Part shown: one piece after another, positions 8,452 through 16,369 of the stretch | How positions within the stretch are numbered: the first letter of the stretch is position 1 | Layout of the letters: the number at the start of each line of letters is the position of its first letter | Assembly (NCBI GenBank): GCA_050741915.1 | Contig: JBOGEX010000126.1 | Coordinates: 21,521-85,520, forward strand | DNA from: JACCTH01 sp050741915 | GTDB lineage: Bacteria; Actinomycetota; Acidimicrobiia; Spongiisociales; ZC4RG35 | Direction of reading: 5' to 3' | Length of the DNA stretch: 64,000 nucleotides | Translations under genes and position numbers: made by a program | The notes under the pieces: model-generated | What the model saw: only the letters and a program-made list of their open reading frames with translations | Database searches by the model: none | Told to the model about the DNA's origin: nothing

Positions 8452-9165
8452 TTGCTGCGGCGCATTTGGAACTATCTGCGAACCCTGTTTGGAATGGCAG
8501 CGGAGCGGGCCATGGATCCATCAGTCGAGATCGAGCAAGCGATCAACGAGGCCAAGCGACGAGACCAGGAGCTGCGCAACCAGGCCGCCAAAGTGATAGC
8601 TCACCGCACCCAGATCGAAGCCAAGATCGAAGATTCTGCGAAGGATGTCGGCGAGGCGCGGGAGATCGCCAAGCAGGCCCTGCTCAAGGCCGAGGCGGCG
8701 AAAAACTCCGGGGATACCGCCGCTCAGACCAAATGGACCAATGCCGCCCAATCCGTCGCTCTCAAGCTGCAGGCCGCCGAATCGAACTTGGAAGGCTTCA
8801 AAGAGCAGTACGAGATCGCCATCACCCAGGCCGACTCCGCCAAGAGCGCCGTCACCCAGAACGCCATGCGGCTCCAAGAGCTGGCCGCCAAGCGGATGCA
8901 GCTCGTAGGTCAGTTGGAACAAGCCCGCATGCAAGAGGCAGTCAACCGGGCAGTAGAAACGATTTCGGTCTCGATGGAAGCCAACGCTCCCAGCCTGGAC
9001 AAGGTCGAGGAGAAGATCCAGCGCCGTCTGTCAGAAGCTCAGGCCCGGGCGGAGCTGCGGGAAGCCACACCGGAAGGTGCCGAAAGCGAATTGCGTGAGG
9101 CCGTGTCAATGGCTCAGGCCGACGCTCGTCTCGAGGAGTTGAAGAAGGAGCTCGGCCTCGCTTGA
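8452..9165 (+). CDS. pspA: PspA/IM30-family membrane-stress protein
   Basis: A 237-residue, almost wholly helical protein. Its amphipathic N-terminus (LRRIWNYLRTLFG) precedes long coiled coils (QAINEAKRRDQELRNQAAK ... AESNLEGFKEQYE ... RMQLVGQLEQARMQ), the layout of PspA/IM30/Vipp1. These proteins assemble on the inner face of a stressed membrane. I chose TTG at 8452: AAAGGG lies about 9 nt upstream and it gives the expected N-terminal helix. A much longer open frame from 8167 overlaps the preceding gene and looks spurious. The gene follows the TPM-like membrane protein by 46 bp. Confidence 0.82.
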   Translation: MLRRIWNYLRTLFGMAAERAMDPSVEIEQAINEAKRRDQELRNQAAKVIAHRTQIEAKIEDSAKDVGEAREIAKQALLKAEAAKNSGDTAAQTKWTNAAQSVALKLQAAESNLEGFKEQYEIAITQADSAKSAVTQNAMRLQELAAKRMQLVGQLEQARMQEAVNRAVETISVSMEANAPSLDKVEEKIQRRLSEAQARAELREATPEGAESELREAVSMAQADARLEELKKELGLA

Positions 9166-9247
9166 GACTCACTTAGAGGAAGAGGCACAGGCCGAAGAGA
9201 CCGAGAAGCGTCTCAAGGCCTCGGCCCTCATTGGGCCTCTCGCCGGT

Positions 9248-11329
9248 GTGGGGGCCCTGGCGACCGTTTTGCTCGGCTACCTGGGGACTCTGCCCGAGAC
9301 AATCGAACCCGAAGTAGGCCGGGTCGTCTTCGGAAACATCCCCGGTTGGCTCCAGGCAGTCTTCTATGTCACCACCGCGGCATTCATCGCTCTAACCGGG
9401 GCGCTCTTTTTCCTCCGCGCCCAGTCGTGGGAGCGGGGAGCGCGCGATCCGCGGAGCGGTCGCTGGGGCGAGCGAGTCCGCCAGCTCTTCCGCGGCCTCT
9501 CGATGCAAACCCTGCTGCGGGATCGGGCCGCCGGGTTGATGCACTCGATGATCTACTTCGGATTTCTGATTCTTTTCGCCGGCACGGTAACTCTTGAGAT
9601 CGACCATCTCCTGCCCAACAACCTCAAGTTCCTGGAAGGCGGGGTCTATCTCGGGTACTCATTGATCCTCGACCTCACCTCGCTCATATTCCTGGGCGGT
9701 CTGGCTTGGGCGTTCTTCCGTCGCTATGTGCAGCGACCCTGGCGACTGCGATCGAAAACCAAGCCCGAGGATGCCTGGAATCTCCTGACCCTGGCCGCGC
9801 TTGGCATTACAGGCCTCACCACCGAGGCTGCTCGCATCGCCCTATCCGGGCGACCGAGCTTCGAACGGTGGTCGGTCGTCGGCTATTCGCTTTCGCTCTT
9901 GGTCCCCGAAGCGAGCGCCGGCACGGTTCATCTCACCTCATGGATCGTGCATGCGGCGGCCTTCCTGGCCTTTCTCGTGATCCTGCCCATGACCAAGCTC
10001 CGGCACATGCTGACGAGCCCGACCAACATGTTCCTCTCGCCCCACGGAAGGCCCAAGGGGGCGATGCGCCCGGTCGTAAACCTGGCCAAGGTCGAGGACA
10101 TCGACACGATCGGCGCCTCGGTGGTCAGTGATTTCACGTGGAAGCAGCTCTTCGACACCGATGCCTGCACGATTTGTGGTCGATGCACATCCGTCTGCCC
10201 CGCCAATATCACCGGCAAACCACTCGATCCCCGGGAGATGGTGCTCAAAGTTGGCGAGGTGGCGGCAGTCACGGCCGGGGTATCGCCGCCGGTGAGCCTC
10301 GCCGAGGGGATCGAGATCAGCGGTGAAAGCGTCATGCAGCGAGTCCAGCCCGAAGAGGTGTGGGCGTGCACCACCTGTCGAGCCTGCGATGAGATCTGCC
10401 CCGTCAACATCGAAATTCTTGACCGCATCCTCGACATCCGCCGCTATCTCACGATGATGGAATCTTCGTTTCCACCGGAGCTCTCCAAAGCATTCGTGGC
10501 GATGGAGAACCAGGGCAATCCCTGGGGCATGAGCAAGGAACGTCGCGCGGCCTGGACCGAAGCGCTCGACTTCAAGGTTCCAGTCCTGGGGGAGGACGCC
10601 GACCGCGCGGAGTATCTGTGGTTCGTCGGTTGCGCAGGCTCCTTTGATGATCGCAACACGGCAGTGTCGATCGCCCTCGCCAGGCTTTTGCACGAAGCGG
10701 AGATCGACTTCGCCATCCTCGGCCCGGCCGAGACCTGCAACGGCGATCCCGCTCGCCGAGCAGGCAATGAGTACCTCTGGCAGCAACTCGCCACGCAGAA
10801 CATCGAGACATTTGCCGCCCGCGGGGTGCAGAAGATCATCACCCAGTGCCCGCACTGCTTCAACACGCTTGCCAACGAGTACCCGCAGTTGGGCGGGGAG
10901 TACGAGGTGGTTCATCACTCACAGCTTCTGGCAGACCTGTTGACTCGGCGGAAGATCACTGTCAATGGCACCGGCTCGGGACGGAAGACCACCTATCACG
11001 ATCCTTGCTACCTCGGCCGCCACAACGACATCTACTTGGCGCCACGGGAGGTGGCCGCCGCGACCGGAGCGGAACTGGTCGAGATGCGGCGCCACGGAAC
11101 CAGGGCCCTTTGTTGTGGCGCCGGTGGAGCACGTTTCTGGATGGAGGAGCACACCGGCAAGAAGGTCAACATTGAAAGGGCGGAGGAGGCCCTCCAGACC
11201 GGAGCGAGCGAAGTGGCGGTCTCCTGCCCCTTCTGCTACGTAATGCTCGACGACGGCATCAAAGAGCTCGGGAGAGGCGGCGACGTTTCGGTGCGGGACC
11301 TGGCCATGATGCTGGCTGATCCCCGATAG
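9248..11329 (+). CDS. Membrane-anchored (Fe-S)-binding oxidoreductase (GlpC/HdrD/FadF-like)
   Basis: A 693-residue fusion. The N-terminal about 260 residues form several membrane helices (WLQAVFYVTTAAFIALTGALF; MHSMIYFGFLILFAG; LDLTSLIFLGGLAWAFF), like the NarI-type cytochrome b domain. Two 4Fe-4S motifs follow (CTICGRCTSVCP and CTTCRACDEICPVN), then two CCG cysteine domains (FVGCAGSF...ETCNGD; QCPHCFN; HDPCYLGRHNDIY; ALCCGAGGARFW; SCPFCYV). This architecture is used to pass electrons between ETF or flavoproteins and quinone, as in the mycobacterial Rv0338c type. The frame stays open upstream without a standard start codon until this GTG, so the true N-terminus may be longer. Confidence 0.85.
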   Translation: MGALATVLLGYLGTLPETIEPEVGRVVFGNIPGWLQAVFYVTTAAFIALTGALFFLRAQSWERGARDPRSGRWGERVRQLFRGLSMQTLLRDRAAGLMHSMIYFGFLILFAGTVTLEIDHLLPNNLKFLEGGVYLGYSLILDLTSLIFLGGLAWAFFRRYVQRPWRLRSKTKPEDAWNLLTLAALGITGLTTEAARIALSGRPSFERWSVVGYSLSLLVPEASAGTVHLTSWIVHAAAFLAFLVILPMTKLRHMLTSPTNMFLSPHGRPKGAMRPVVNLAKVEDIDTIGASVVSDFTWKQLFDTDACTICGRCTSVCPANITGKPLDPREMVLKVGEVAAVTAGVSPPVSLAEGIEISGESVMQRVQPEEVWACTTCRACDEICPVNIEILDRILDIRRYLTMMESSFPPELSKAFVAMENQGNPWGMSKERRAAWTEALDFKVPVLGEDADRAEYLWFVGCAGSFDDRNTAVSIALARLLHEAEIDFAILGPAETCNGDPARRAGNEYLWQQLATQNIETFAARGVQKIITQCPHCFNTLANEYPQLGGEYEVVHHSQLLADLLTRRKITVNGTGSGRKTTYHDPCYLGRHNDIYLAPREVAAATGAELVEMRRHGTRALCCGAGGARFWMEEHTGKKVNIERAEEALQTGASEVAVSCPFCYVMLDDGIKELGRGGDVSVRDLAMMLADPR

Positions 11330-11393
11330 CTCAGGGGCTAGTACCAACGGCTCAATTGGTGAGTGGTCACCCGAAGTGCCTCAGGCCGCCACT

Positions 11394-11399
11394 TAGAGT
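11394..11399 (+). promoter_or_regulatory. Possible -10 box (TAGAGT) before the zinc-ribbon gene
   Basis: TAGAGT lies 31 nt before ATG 11431, followed by a strong ribosome site (GGGGAGGTAGGGG). The 100 bp between the Fe-S oxidoreductase and this gene holds nothing else I can identify. Confidence 0.35.
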
Positions 11400-11430
11400 G
11401 ATCGGCAGTTGATCTGGGGAGGTAGGGGCA

Positions 11431-11667
11431 ATGACAAACATTCGTTCGTGCAACGGCGGGCATCACAACTACATGACGATGGGTAGTCGCAGCAAGTGTT
11501 CGCGGTGTGGTGCCGTCCAGGTTGATCTGACCGGTAACCGAGCCGCGGATGCCGTCGATCCGCAAAAGGTCTTTGGTGCCCGGCGTCCGACCCTGTTTTC
11601 GCTCAAGCTCGAGAAGGCTGAGCCAGGGGGCGAAGCCGGATTTGGAAAAGCGCGCCACCGGCGGTAA
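11431..11667 (+). CDS. Small protein with Cys/His zinc-ribbon-like N-terminus
   Basis: A 78-residue protein, MTNIRSCNGGHHNYM...KCSRCGAVQVDLTG. The spacing C7, H11/H12, C23, C26 suggests a single bound zinc. The remainder is basic and has no recognisable domain. GGGGAGGTAGGGGCA immediately before the ATG is among the strongest ribosome sites in the window, supporting a real gene. It is followed after 9 bp by a lipoprotein gene. Family and function are unknown. Confidence 0.6.
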   Translation: MTNIRSCNGGHHNYMTMGSRSKCSRCGAVQVDLTGNRAADAVDPQKVFGARRPTLFSLKLEKAEPGGEAGFGKARHRR

Positions 11668-11676
11668 TCCAACCCA

Positions 11677-12186
11677 ATGCAACGGCTGGTCGGGGGAGCT
11701 CTTTTGCTAGGCGTCCTCGCTTGCACGGGTCCGGCTACGCAGGTGTCGACCATTCCAACCACGACTACGACCGCTCCACCCGCCACCGGGGCCGAGGCGG
11801 TCGCCATGTTCGGGGCTTGCATGAGCGCGGCTGGCTTCGATGTCCCAGAGATTGCGACTGATGATGAGGGCCGCCCCGACCTGAGCGCGCTGTCGGGAGC
11901 TTCCACCGACTCGGGTTTCAGACAGGCGGTCACTCTCTGTGCGGGTCCCCTGAGCGAGTTTCTCGGGCTCGAGGACTCACCTGGCCTGCAGGTGATGATT
12001 CGGGCTCAACTGCAGAGCTATGCCGGGTGCATGCGATCGAGCGGCGTCGAGAGCTTTCCCGATCCAGCGCCCGACTTTGACGGCACCTTTGCACCCTTCC
12101 CGCCCGAGCAGGTCCCAACCGACGACCCCGACTTTGCTCCGGCGGTAGAGGCTTGTGCGGCTGCTCTCGGGGCGAATGGGGAGTAG
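11677..12186 (+). CDS. Predicted lipoprotein, cysteine-containing, unknown function
   Basis: A 169-residue protein with a lipobox (LLLGVLAC at about residues 9-16) and a Thr-rich linker (TTTTTAPPATG). The mature domain has Cys residues in FGACMSAAGFDVPE, VTLCAGPL, YAGCMRSSGVESFPDP and VEACAAALG, so probably two disulfides outside the cell. The repeated (G/A)C-M-(R/S)-(A/S)-(A/S)-G pattern appears twice and marks a family common in actinobacterial lipoproteins. Exported and anchored to the outer membrane leaflet side; role unknown. Its end overlaps the start region of pheA. Confidence 0.7.
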   Translation: MQRLVGGALLLGVLACTGPATQVSTIPTTTTTAPPATGAEAVAMFGACMSAAGFDVPEIATDDEGRPDLSALSGASTDSGFRQAVTLCAGPLSEFLGLEDSPGLQVMIRAQLQSYAGCMRSSGVESFPDPAPDFDGTFAPFPPEQVPTDDPDFAPAVEACAAALGANGE

Positions 12187-13036
12187 CGGGGCACCCGCAG
12201 ACGCTCGGGTTAACTTGGCTGGCGTGCGCATCGGCTTTCAAGGCGAGGACTACTCATACTCCGACCAGACAGCCCAGGAGCTCTATCCGAACGACACCCG
12301 GCTGGGTTTCTCAACCTTTGTGGGAGCGTTCGACTCCCTTCAGGCCGGCGAGGTGGACTTGCTCGTCATGCCGATCGAAAACTCGACCACCGGCAGCGTC
12401 CTGGCCGTGTTGGATCGTCTGCTTCCCGGGCAAGTGAGAATCGTCCGCGAGCACCTGGTCGAGGTACGACATGTCCTGATCGGCCACCACGGCGCTTCGC
12501 TCGAGGACATCAGGGAGGTGCGGTCGCATCCCGAGGCGCTCGCCCAGGCCGAAGCGATCCTGACTCACTGGGGTTGGGAGCCAATTCCAGTCCACGACAC
12601 GGCTGGTGCAGTGCGGATAGTTTCCGAATCGGGCGACTTGGCCAGCGCTGCCCTCGGGCCGGAGCGAGCGGCAGCCCCGTTCGGTCTCAGCGTGCTACTG
12701 CGTGACGTGATCGATCGTTCGCACAACACCACCCGCTTCGTGGTTCTCAGCTCCGGCGAGCCGGCTATCGCCGATGATGCCGACAAGACCACGGTCGCCT
12801 TTACGACTGCCCATACCCCTGGATCCCTTGCCCTCGCCCTCACCGAACTGGGCCTGCGCGGCGCCAACCTCACCCGGATCGAATCCCGCCCCACCGATCA
12901 GGCCTGGCGCTATCGGATGTTCGTGGATTTGACCCATCTTCCCGGCCCCGAAGGTGTCAGGCGAATCTTCGAGCCCCGGCCCTCGAGCCTCGACGATCTC
13001 GAATTTCTAGGTACCTATCGATCGGTGGTTCGTTAG
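12176..13036 (+). CDS. pheA: Prephenate dehydratase
   Basis: The catalytic PDT domain has RIGFQGEDYSYSDQTA, LPIENSTTGSV-type MPIENSTTGSV, HPEALAQAE, SAALGPERAA and the NTTRFVVLS motif whose Thr is catalytic. A C-terminal ACT domain follows (TPGSLALALTELGLRGANLTRIESRP), the phenylalanine-sensing regulatory module. It converts prephenate to phenylpyruvate, the last committed step to phenylalanine. About 286 residues is the normal monofunctional length. Start options are ATG 12176 (chosen, overlapping the lipoprotein end) and GTG 12224, which gives the compact N-terminus VRIGFQG. Confidence 0.92.
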   Translation: MGSSGAPADARVNLAGVRIGFQGEDYSYSDQTAQELYPNDTRLGFSTFVGAFDSLQAGEVDLLVMPIENSTTGSVLAVLDRLLPGQVRIVREHLVEVRHVLIGHHGASLEDIREVRSHPEALAQAEAILTHWGWEPIPVHDTAGAVRIVSESGDLASAALGPERAAAPFGLSVLLRDVIDRSHNTTRFVVLSSGEPAIADDADKTTVAFTTAHTPGSLALALTELGLRGANLTRIESRPTDQAWRYRMFVDLTHLPGPEGVRRIFEPRPSSLDDLEFLGTYRSVVR

Positions 13037-13059
13037 GACCGATACACCAATCCTCGACA

Positions 13060-13065
13060 TACGAT
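13060..13065 (+). promoter_or_regulatory. -10 box of clpS (TACGAT), leaderless arrangement
   Basis: TACGAT, then 8 nt, then ATG at 13074. There is no ribosome site between. Confidence 0.45.
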
Positions 13066-13073
13066 GCCCGGAC

Positions 13074-13352
13074 ATGACGACCAAACCTCTCGAACGACCG
13101 GTCACTGATACCGATGTCGACGCCGATCTGCCGTGGCAGGTTGTGGTTTGGAATGATCCCGTCAATCTCATGGACTACGTGGTTTGGGTGTTCCGTCGGC
13201 TGTTTGGACACTCGGTCGAAGAGGCCACCCGGTTGATGCTGGCTGTGCACAACGAAGGTAAGGCGACGGTGTCCCAAGGCCCACGGGAGCAGGCCGAAAT
13301 GGATGCCTATCGCCTCCATCAGCACGGGCTCTGGGCGACGATCGAAAAATGA
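13074..13352 (+). CDS. clpS: ATP-dependent Clp protease adaptor ClpS
   Basis: A 92-residue protein whose core VVVWNDPVNLMDYVVWVFRRLFGHS is the ClpS N-degron-binding fold (the WNDP/NxMxYV motif), followed by EEATRLMLAVHNEGKA and an AEMDAYRLHQHGLWATIE tail. It delivers N-end rule substrates to ClpAP/ClpCP. It is followed, with a 4-bp ATGA overlap, by a DUF2017 gene, a pairing widely kept in Actinomycetota. A TACGAT box just upstream suggests a leaderless transcript. Confidence 0.93.
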   Translation: MTTKPLERPVTDTDVDADLPWQVVVWNDPVNLMDYVVWVFRRLFGHSVEEATRLMLAVHNEGKATVSQGPREQAEMDAYRLHQHGLWATIEK

Positions 13353-13828
13353 TTCCGTTCCTGCCGGTGCGGGACGGGATATTGGTCACCCTCACTCCCG
13401 AGGACCTCGACCTGCTTTCCCAGCTACCCGAATTCCTGCAGAGCCTCGGCGGTCCTCTTACCGATCCGGCGGCTGCCCGCTTGCAGTCACCGGTATATCG
13501 AGAGGATCACGCCGCCTCGGCGGAGTGGTGGCGCCTCATGGACGATGAGTTCCGCGAGTCGCGGGCTGCCGATCGCTCCGCCTTCGAGCTGATACTCGAA
13601 GCTGCTACGGCGGGCACGGTCGCGTCGGTGGCAGAGTCGGAAGCGTTTATGCGCGTGCTCAACGAGGCGCGTCTGGCGCTAGCAGCGCGGCTGGGGGTGG
13701 AGGAAGAAGGGGACATGGAGCGCCTCGAGGAAGACGATCGCGGAGCTCTCGACTATCTGGCGGGGCTGCAGCAACTACTGGTCGTCGCCCTGATGGGCGA
13801 GGAGCTCGATTTCGAGGTCGAGCCTTAG
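13349..13828 (+). CDS. DUF2017 family protein
   Basis: A 159-residue acidic protein without signal peptide or membrane segment. IPFLPVRDGILVTLTPEDLDLLSQLPE is the usual DUF2017 start, and the gene is translationally coupled to clpS as in many actinobacteria. Function is unknown; co-occurrence suggests a link to Clp proteolysis. Its stop overlaps the stop of the convergent pirin gene by 4 bp (TTAG), so the two transcripts overlap tail to tail. Confidence 0.82.
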   Translation: MIPFLPVRDGILVTLTPEDLDLLSQLPEFLQSLGGPLTDPAAARLQSPVYREDHAASAEWWRLMDDEFRESRAADRSAFELILEAATAGTVASVAESEAFMRVLNEARLALAARLGVEEEGDMERLEEDDRGALDYLAGLQQLLVVALMGEELDFEVEP

Positions 13829-14856
13829 GGAGCCGCGATCGGGACGCGCTCGCGGTGTTCGAGACGTCCGTCGGCGTGAATGGCGAATCTTCCCGCGCTC
13901 CGATCATGCACCGGTTCCGTGCTGGGCCACGGCCAACCTCCGAATTGGGTCTGGCGGTAGTCGATCATGGCTTGGGTGATCTCTTCGGGGGTGTTCATCA
14001 CAAACGGGCCCATCTGGAACACCGGGGCGCCGATTGGCTGACCCTGGAGTAGAAGGAACTCGGCGGGCGCTCCATGGTTGGAGAGAGTGGTGATGACATC
14101 GGGACGGAGCCGCGCACCGGTGTCGGTAATGATTCGGTGCCCGCTCACCGCGACGTCGGTGCCATCGAAGAAATGGAGCATGCGGTTGACCCCCGGCGGG
14201 GCGGCCGGCAGCTCCCAATTCGCTTGGGCCCCCAAGCGAATGAGCCAGATGGCCAAATCCGATGCGTCATGAGATGCCCAGGAGTCGGGAGGCGGAGCGG
14301 GAGCGCGATTGCCCTCGAAGCGGCCGGCGATGATGTCGACGCTGGTCTGACCATTCTCGGAGACGACGGTTGGGATCTCCTCGGACCAGAGCATGCGGAA
14401 GTATGGGGGGACCATCTTCGAAACAGGCGGCAGATTCAGCCAGATCTGAAAAAGTTCGAGCTCGTTGGCTCCCTCCAAATTGATGAGTGGAAACATCTCC
14501 GAGTGTTGAATGCCGCCTCCGGCAGTGAGCCACTGGGTGTCGCCTTGCCCGAAGCGGGCGGAGGCACCGAGGGAGTCGGAATGGTCGATGAACCCGCGGC
14601 GGACAACGGTGACGGTTTCAAATCCCCGGTGCGGGTGCTGGGGGAAGCCGGGCACCTGCCGGCCGTGGTACATGCTCCAGCCATCTCGATAGGAGAAGTC
14701 CGCCCCGATCGAGCGCCCATTGGTCCCCGGTTGTGGTCCCTGCATCTCGTTGCCGGCCGGGTAATGATCGAGGTGATGCACCGTGAAGATGAACGGATCG
14801 AGCCCGATCCAGGGCATCGAGAGGGGGATGAGGTCGAGAATGGGGCCGGTCTTCAT
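13825..14856 (-). CDS. Pirin family protein
   Basis: A 343-residue two-cupin protein. The pirin signature is GFPQHPHRGFETVTVV, then DSLGASARFGQGDTQWLTAGGGIQHSEM, with metal ligands from HPHRG and the later QHSE. Pirins bind Fe; some act as quercetin dioxygenases, others as redox cofactors. It is longer than typical 230-300 residue pirins but both domains are recognisable. It starts by ATGA overlap with the VOC gene, so the pair is co-transcribed leftward. Confidence 0.88.
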   Translation of the reverse strand: MKTGPILDLIPLSMPWIGLDPFIFTVHHLDHYPAGNEMQGPQPGTNGRSIGADFSYRDGWSMYHGRQVPGFPQHPHRGFETVTVVRRGFIDHSDSLGASARFGQGDTQWLTAGGGIQHSEMFPLINLEGANELELFQIWLNLPPVSKMVPPYFRMLWSEEIPTVVSENGQTSVDIIAGRFEGNRAPAPPPDSWASHDASDLAIWLIRLGAQANWELPAAPPGVNRMLHFFDGTDVAVSGHRIITDTGARLRPDVITTLSNHGAPAEFLLLQGQPIGAPVFQMGPFVMNTPEEITQAMIDYRQTQFGGWPWPSTEPVHDRSAGRFAIHADGRLEHRERVPIAAP

Positions 14857-15290
14857 TGCACGCAGAACCAGTTTCCTTCGGGGTCGAACATTTCAATCCA
14901 AGTCTCTCCCGCCATGCCGCTGGCCTCTCGCTTGTACGTCGCCCCGAACGCTTCGAGCCGCATGCGCTCCTTGGCAAGTCGGCTCCGGCGCTCCTCGTTT
15001 GTGAGCTCTTCTCCGGCTCCGACCGAGTTGACGTCGATGTGGACTCTCTGGTTGGGTTGTCCGCCGTCATACCGCTCGAAGAAGAGCCGCGGTCCCCGGG
15101 CCTCCGGGTCGACGGCGGCGGAAACATCACCCCATTTGTCCTCCGGGATCGAGAGCTCTCGAGCAAAGGCTTCCCACGTCGCGAAACCCGGCGGGGGCGG
15201 TTGGAGGACATAGTCGAGCGCCCCGGCCCAAAAGGTGGCCAGCTTCTCGGGATCCTCGCATGCGAAGACAACCTGAATTGAGTGCGCCAT
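14853..15290 (-). CDS. VOC (glyoxalase-like) family protein
   Basis: A 145-residue protein of the glyoxalase/bleomycin-resistance fold: IQVVFACEDPEKLATFWAGAL at the N-terminus, VHIDVNSVG in the middle, and FDPEGNWFCVQ at the end. The two beta-alpha-beta-beta-beta modules are complete. Substrate is unknown; relatives are often annotated only as VOC proteins. I set the start at ATG 15290 (MAHSIQVVFACEDPE); a longer open frame to 15425 would overlap the divergent oxidoreductase. It lies only 24 bp from that divergent start. Confidence 0.8.
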   Translation of the reverse strand: MAHSIQVVFACEDPEKLATFWAGALDYVLQPPPPGFATWEAFARELSIPEDKWGDVSAAVDPEARGPRLFFERYDGGQPNQRVHIDVNSVGAGEELTNEERRSRLAKERMRLEAFGATYKREASGMAGETWIEMFDPEGNWFCVQ

Positions 15291-15302
15291 GGGGGTTCTG
15301 CC

Positions 15303-15308
15303 TATCGT
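15303..15308 (+). promoter_or_regulatory. -10 box of the F420-type oxidoreductase gene (TATCGT), leaderless
   Basis: TATCGT is followed by 6 nt and ATG 15315. The whole divergent space to the VOC gene is 24 bp, so no ribosome site or long leader is possible for this gene. Confidence 0.5.
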
Positions 15309-15314
15309 GAGATT

Positions 15315-16325
15315 ATGGACTTCGGGGTCGTACTGCAGCCCAACCCGCCCGCCCGTGAGGTTATTTCTCTCGCCGTCAATGCGGAGAAGTTCGGTTTCGA
15401 TTACGTGTGGACCTTTGACTCGCACATCCTTTGGCAGGAACCCTTCGTCATCTACAGCCAGATTCTTGCTCAGACCAAGCGCCTGAAAGTCGGCCCGATG
15501 GTGACGAACCCAGGGACTCGCGACTGGACGGTGCTGGCGTCGCTCTTCGCCACATTGGGAGAGATGTACGGGCCCCGGCTGGTATGTGGCATGGGTCGGG
15601 GCGACTCAGCCCTCCGCTACATCGGCCGCACACCGACAACTCTCGAAACTACGGCGGCGGCCACCAAAGTCATCAAGGACCTGGTAGCGGGGCGGGCGGT
15701 TGATTACAACGGCAAGGAGCTCTCGATCCCGTGGGTGGGCGCTGGCTTCGATCTGCCGGTGTGGATGGCTGCCTACGGTCCGAAGGCACTGGCCTCGGCG
15801 GGCGCCCACTACGACGGCTTCATCCTGCAGCTAGCCGATCCCCAGATCGCGGAGTGGACGATCGGGGCCGTCCGGGCGGCGGCCACCGAGGCAGGGCGCG
15901 ACCCGAACTCGCTGACGATCTGCGTCGCCGCTCCGGCCTACGTGGGAGAAGACCTCGGTCATCAGCGCGATCAAGTGCGATGGTTCGGCGGCATGGTCGG
16001 CAATCACGTCGCCGATCTCGTCAATCGATATGGGGTCACCTCGAGTGCTGTTCCTCGAGCATTGACCGATTACATAAAGGCCCGGGAGAGTTACGACTAC
16101 TCACACCACGGCAAGGCCGGCAATCCCACTACCGAGTTCGTACCGGACGACATCATCGACCGGTTCTGCCTGCTGGGCCGCGAGGAGGCCCACATCGGGC
16201 GCCTCGAGGAGCTTCGGGCTTTGGGGGTGGACCAGTTCGCCATCTACCTGATGCACGACCAGATGGACGCCACCTTGGCGGCTTATGGAGACGCCGTCAT
16301 CCCCGCCCTCCAAATGCAAACCTAA
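15315..16325 (+). CDS. LLM-class F420-dependent oxidoreductase (TIGR03842-like)
   Basis: A 336-residue bacterial-luciferase-fold flavin/F420 enzyme: MDFGVVLQPNPPAREV, FGFDYVWTFDSHILWQEP, VGPMVTNPGTRDWTV, LVCGMGRGDSALRYIGR and PVWMAAYGPKALASAGAHYDG. It resembles the Mer-like subfamily catalogued as TIGR03842, of unknown substrate. A reduction or oxidation using F420 (or FMN) is expected. From memory, relatives in other bacteria lie near dihydropyrimidinase genes; here dihydropyrimidinase is about 5 kb away, which may hint at pyrimidine reduction. I use ATG 15315 rather than the upstream in-frame codon at 15282, which overlaps the VOC gene. Its stop codon is inside an inverted repeat. Confidence 0.82.
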   Translation: MDFGVVLQPNPPAREVISLAVNAEKFGFDYVWTFDSHILWQEPFVIYSQILAQTKRLKVGPMVTNPGTRDWTVLASLFATLGEMYGPRLVCGMGRGDSALRYIGRTPTTLETTAAATKVIKDLVAGRAVDYNGKELSIPWVGAGFDLPVWMAAYGPKALASAGAHYDGFILQLADPQIAEWTIGAVRAAATEAGRDPNSLTICVAAPAYVGEDLGHQRDQVRWFGGMVGNHVADLVNRYGVTSSAVPRALTDYIKARESYDYSHHGKAGNPTTEFVPDDIIDRFCLLGREEAHIGRLEELRALGVDQFAIYLMHDQMDATLAAYGDAVIPALQMQT

Positions 16326-16350
16326 TGCACTGCGCTGCGGTTTCCGCATA
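16318..16350. repeat. 33-bp inverted repeat, left arm of the AbiEi/DUF559 cassette
   Basis: The arm begins AAACCTAATGCAC and ends CCGCATA. It matches the reverse complement of 17361-17393 at 29 of 33 positions. It covers the stop codon of the upstream oxidoreductase. The 11-mer GCGGTTTCCGC occurs in both arms. Confidence 0.8.
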
Positions 16351-16369
16351 ATCCTGCACGCGGAATCGT

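Noticed and set aside
11330..11400. tRNA-like wording (TAGCTCAGG, CTCAATTGGTGAG) between two genes
   Set aside because: The short D-arm-like strings are not followed by a consistent anticodon arm, T-arm or acceptor stem; I could not fold a cloverleaf.
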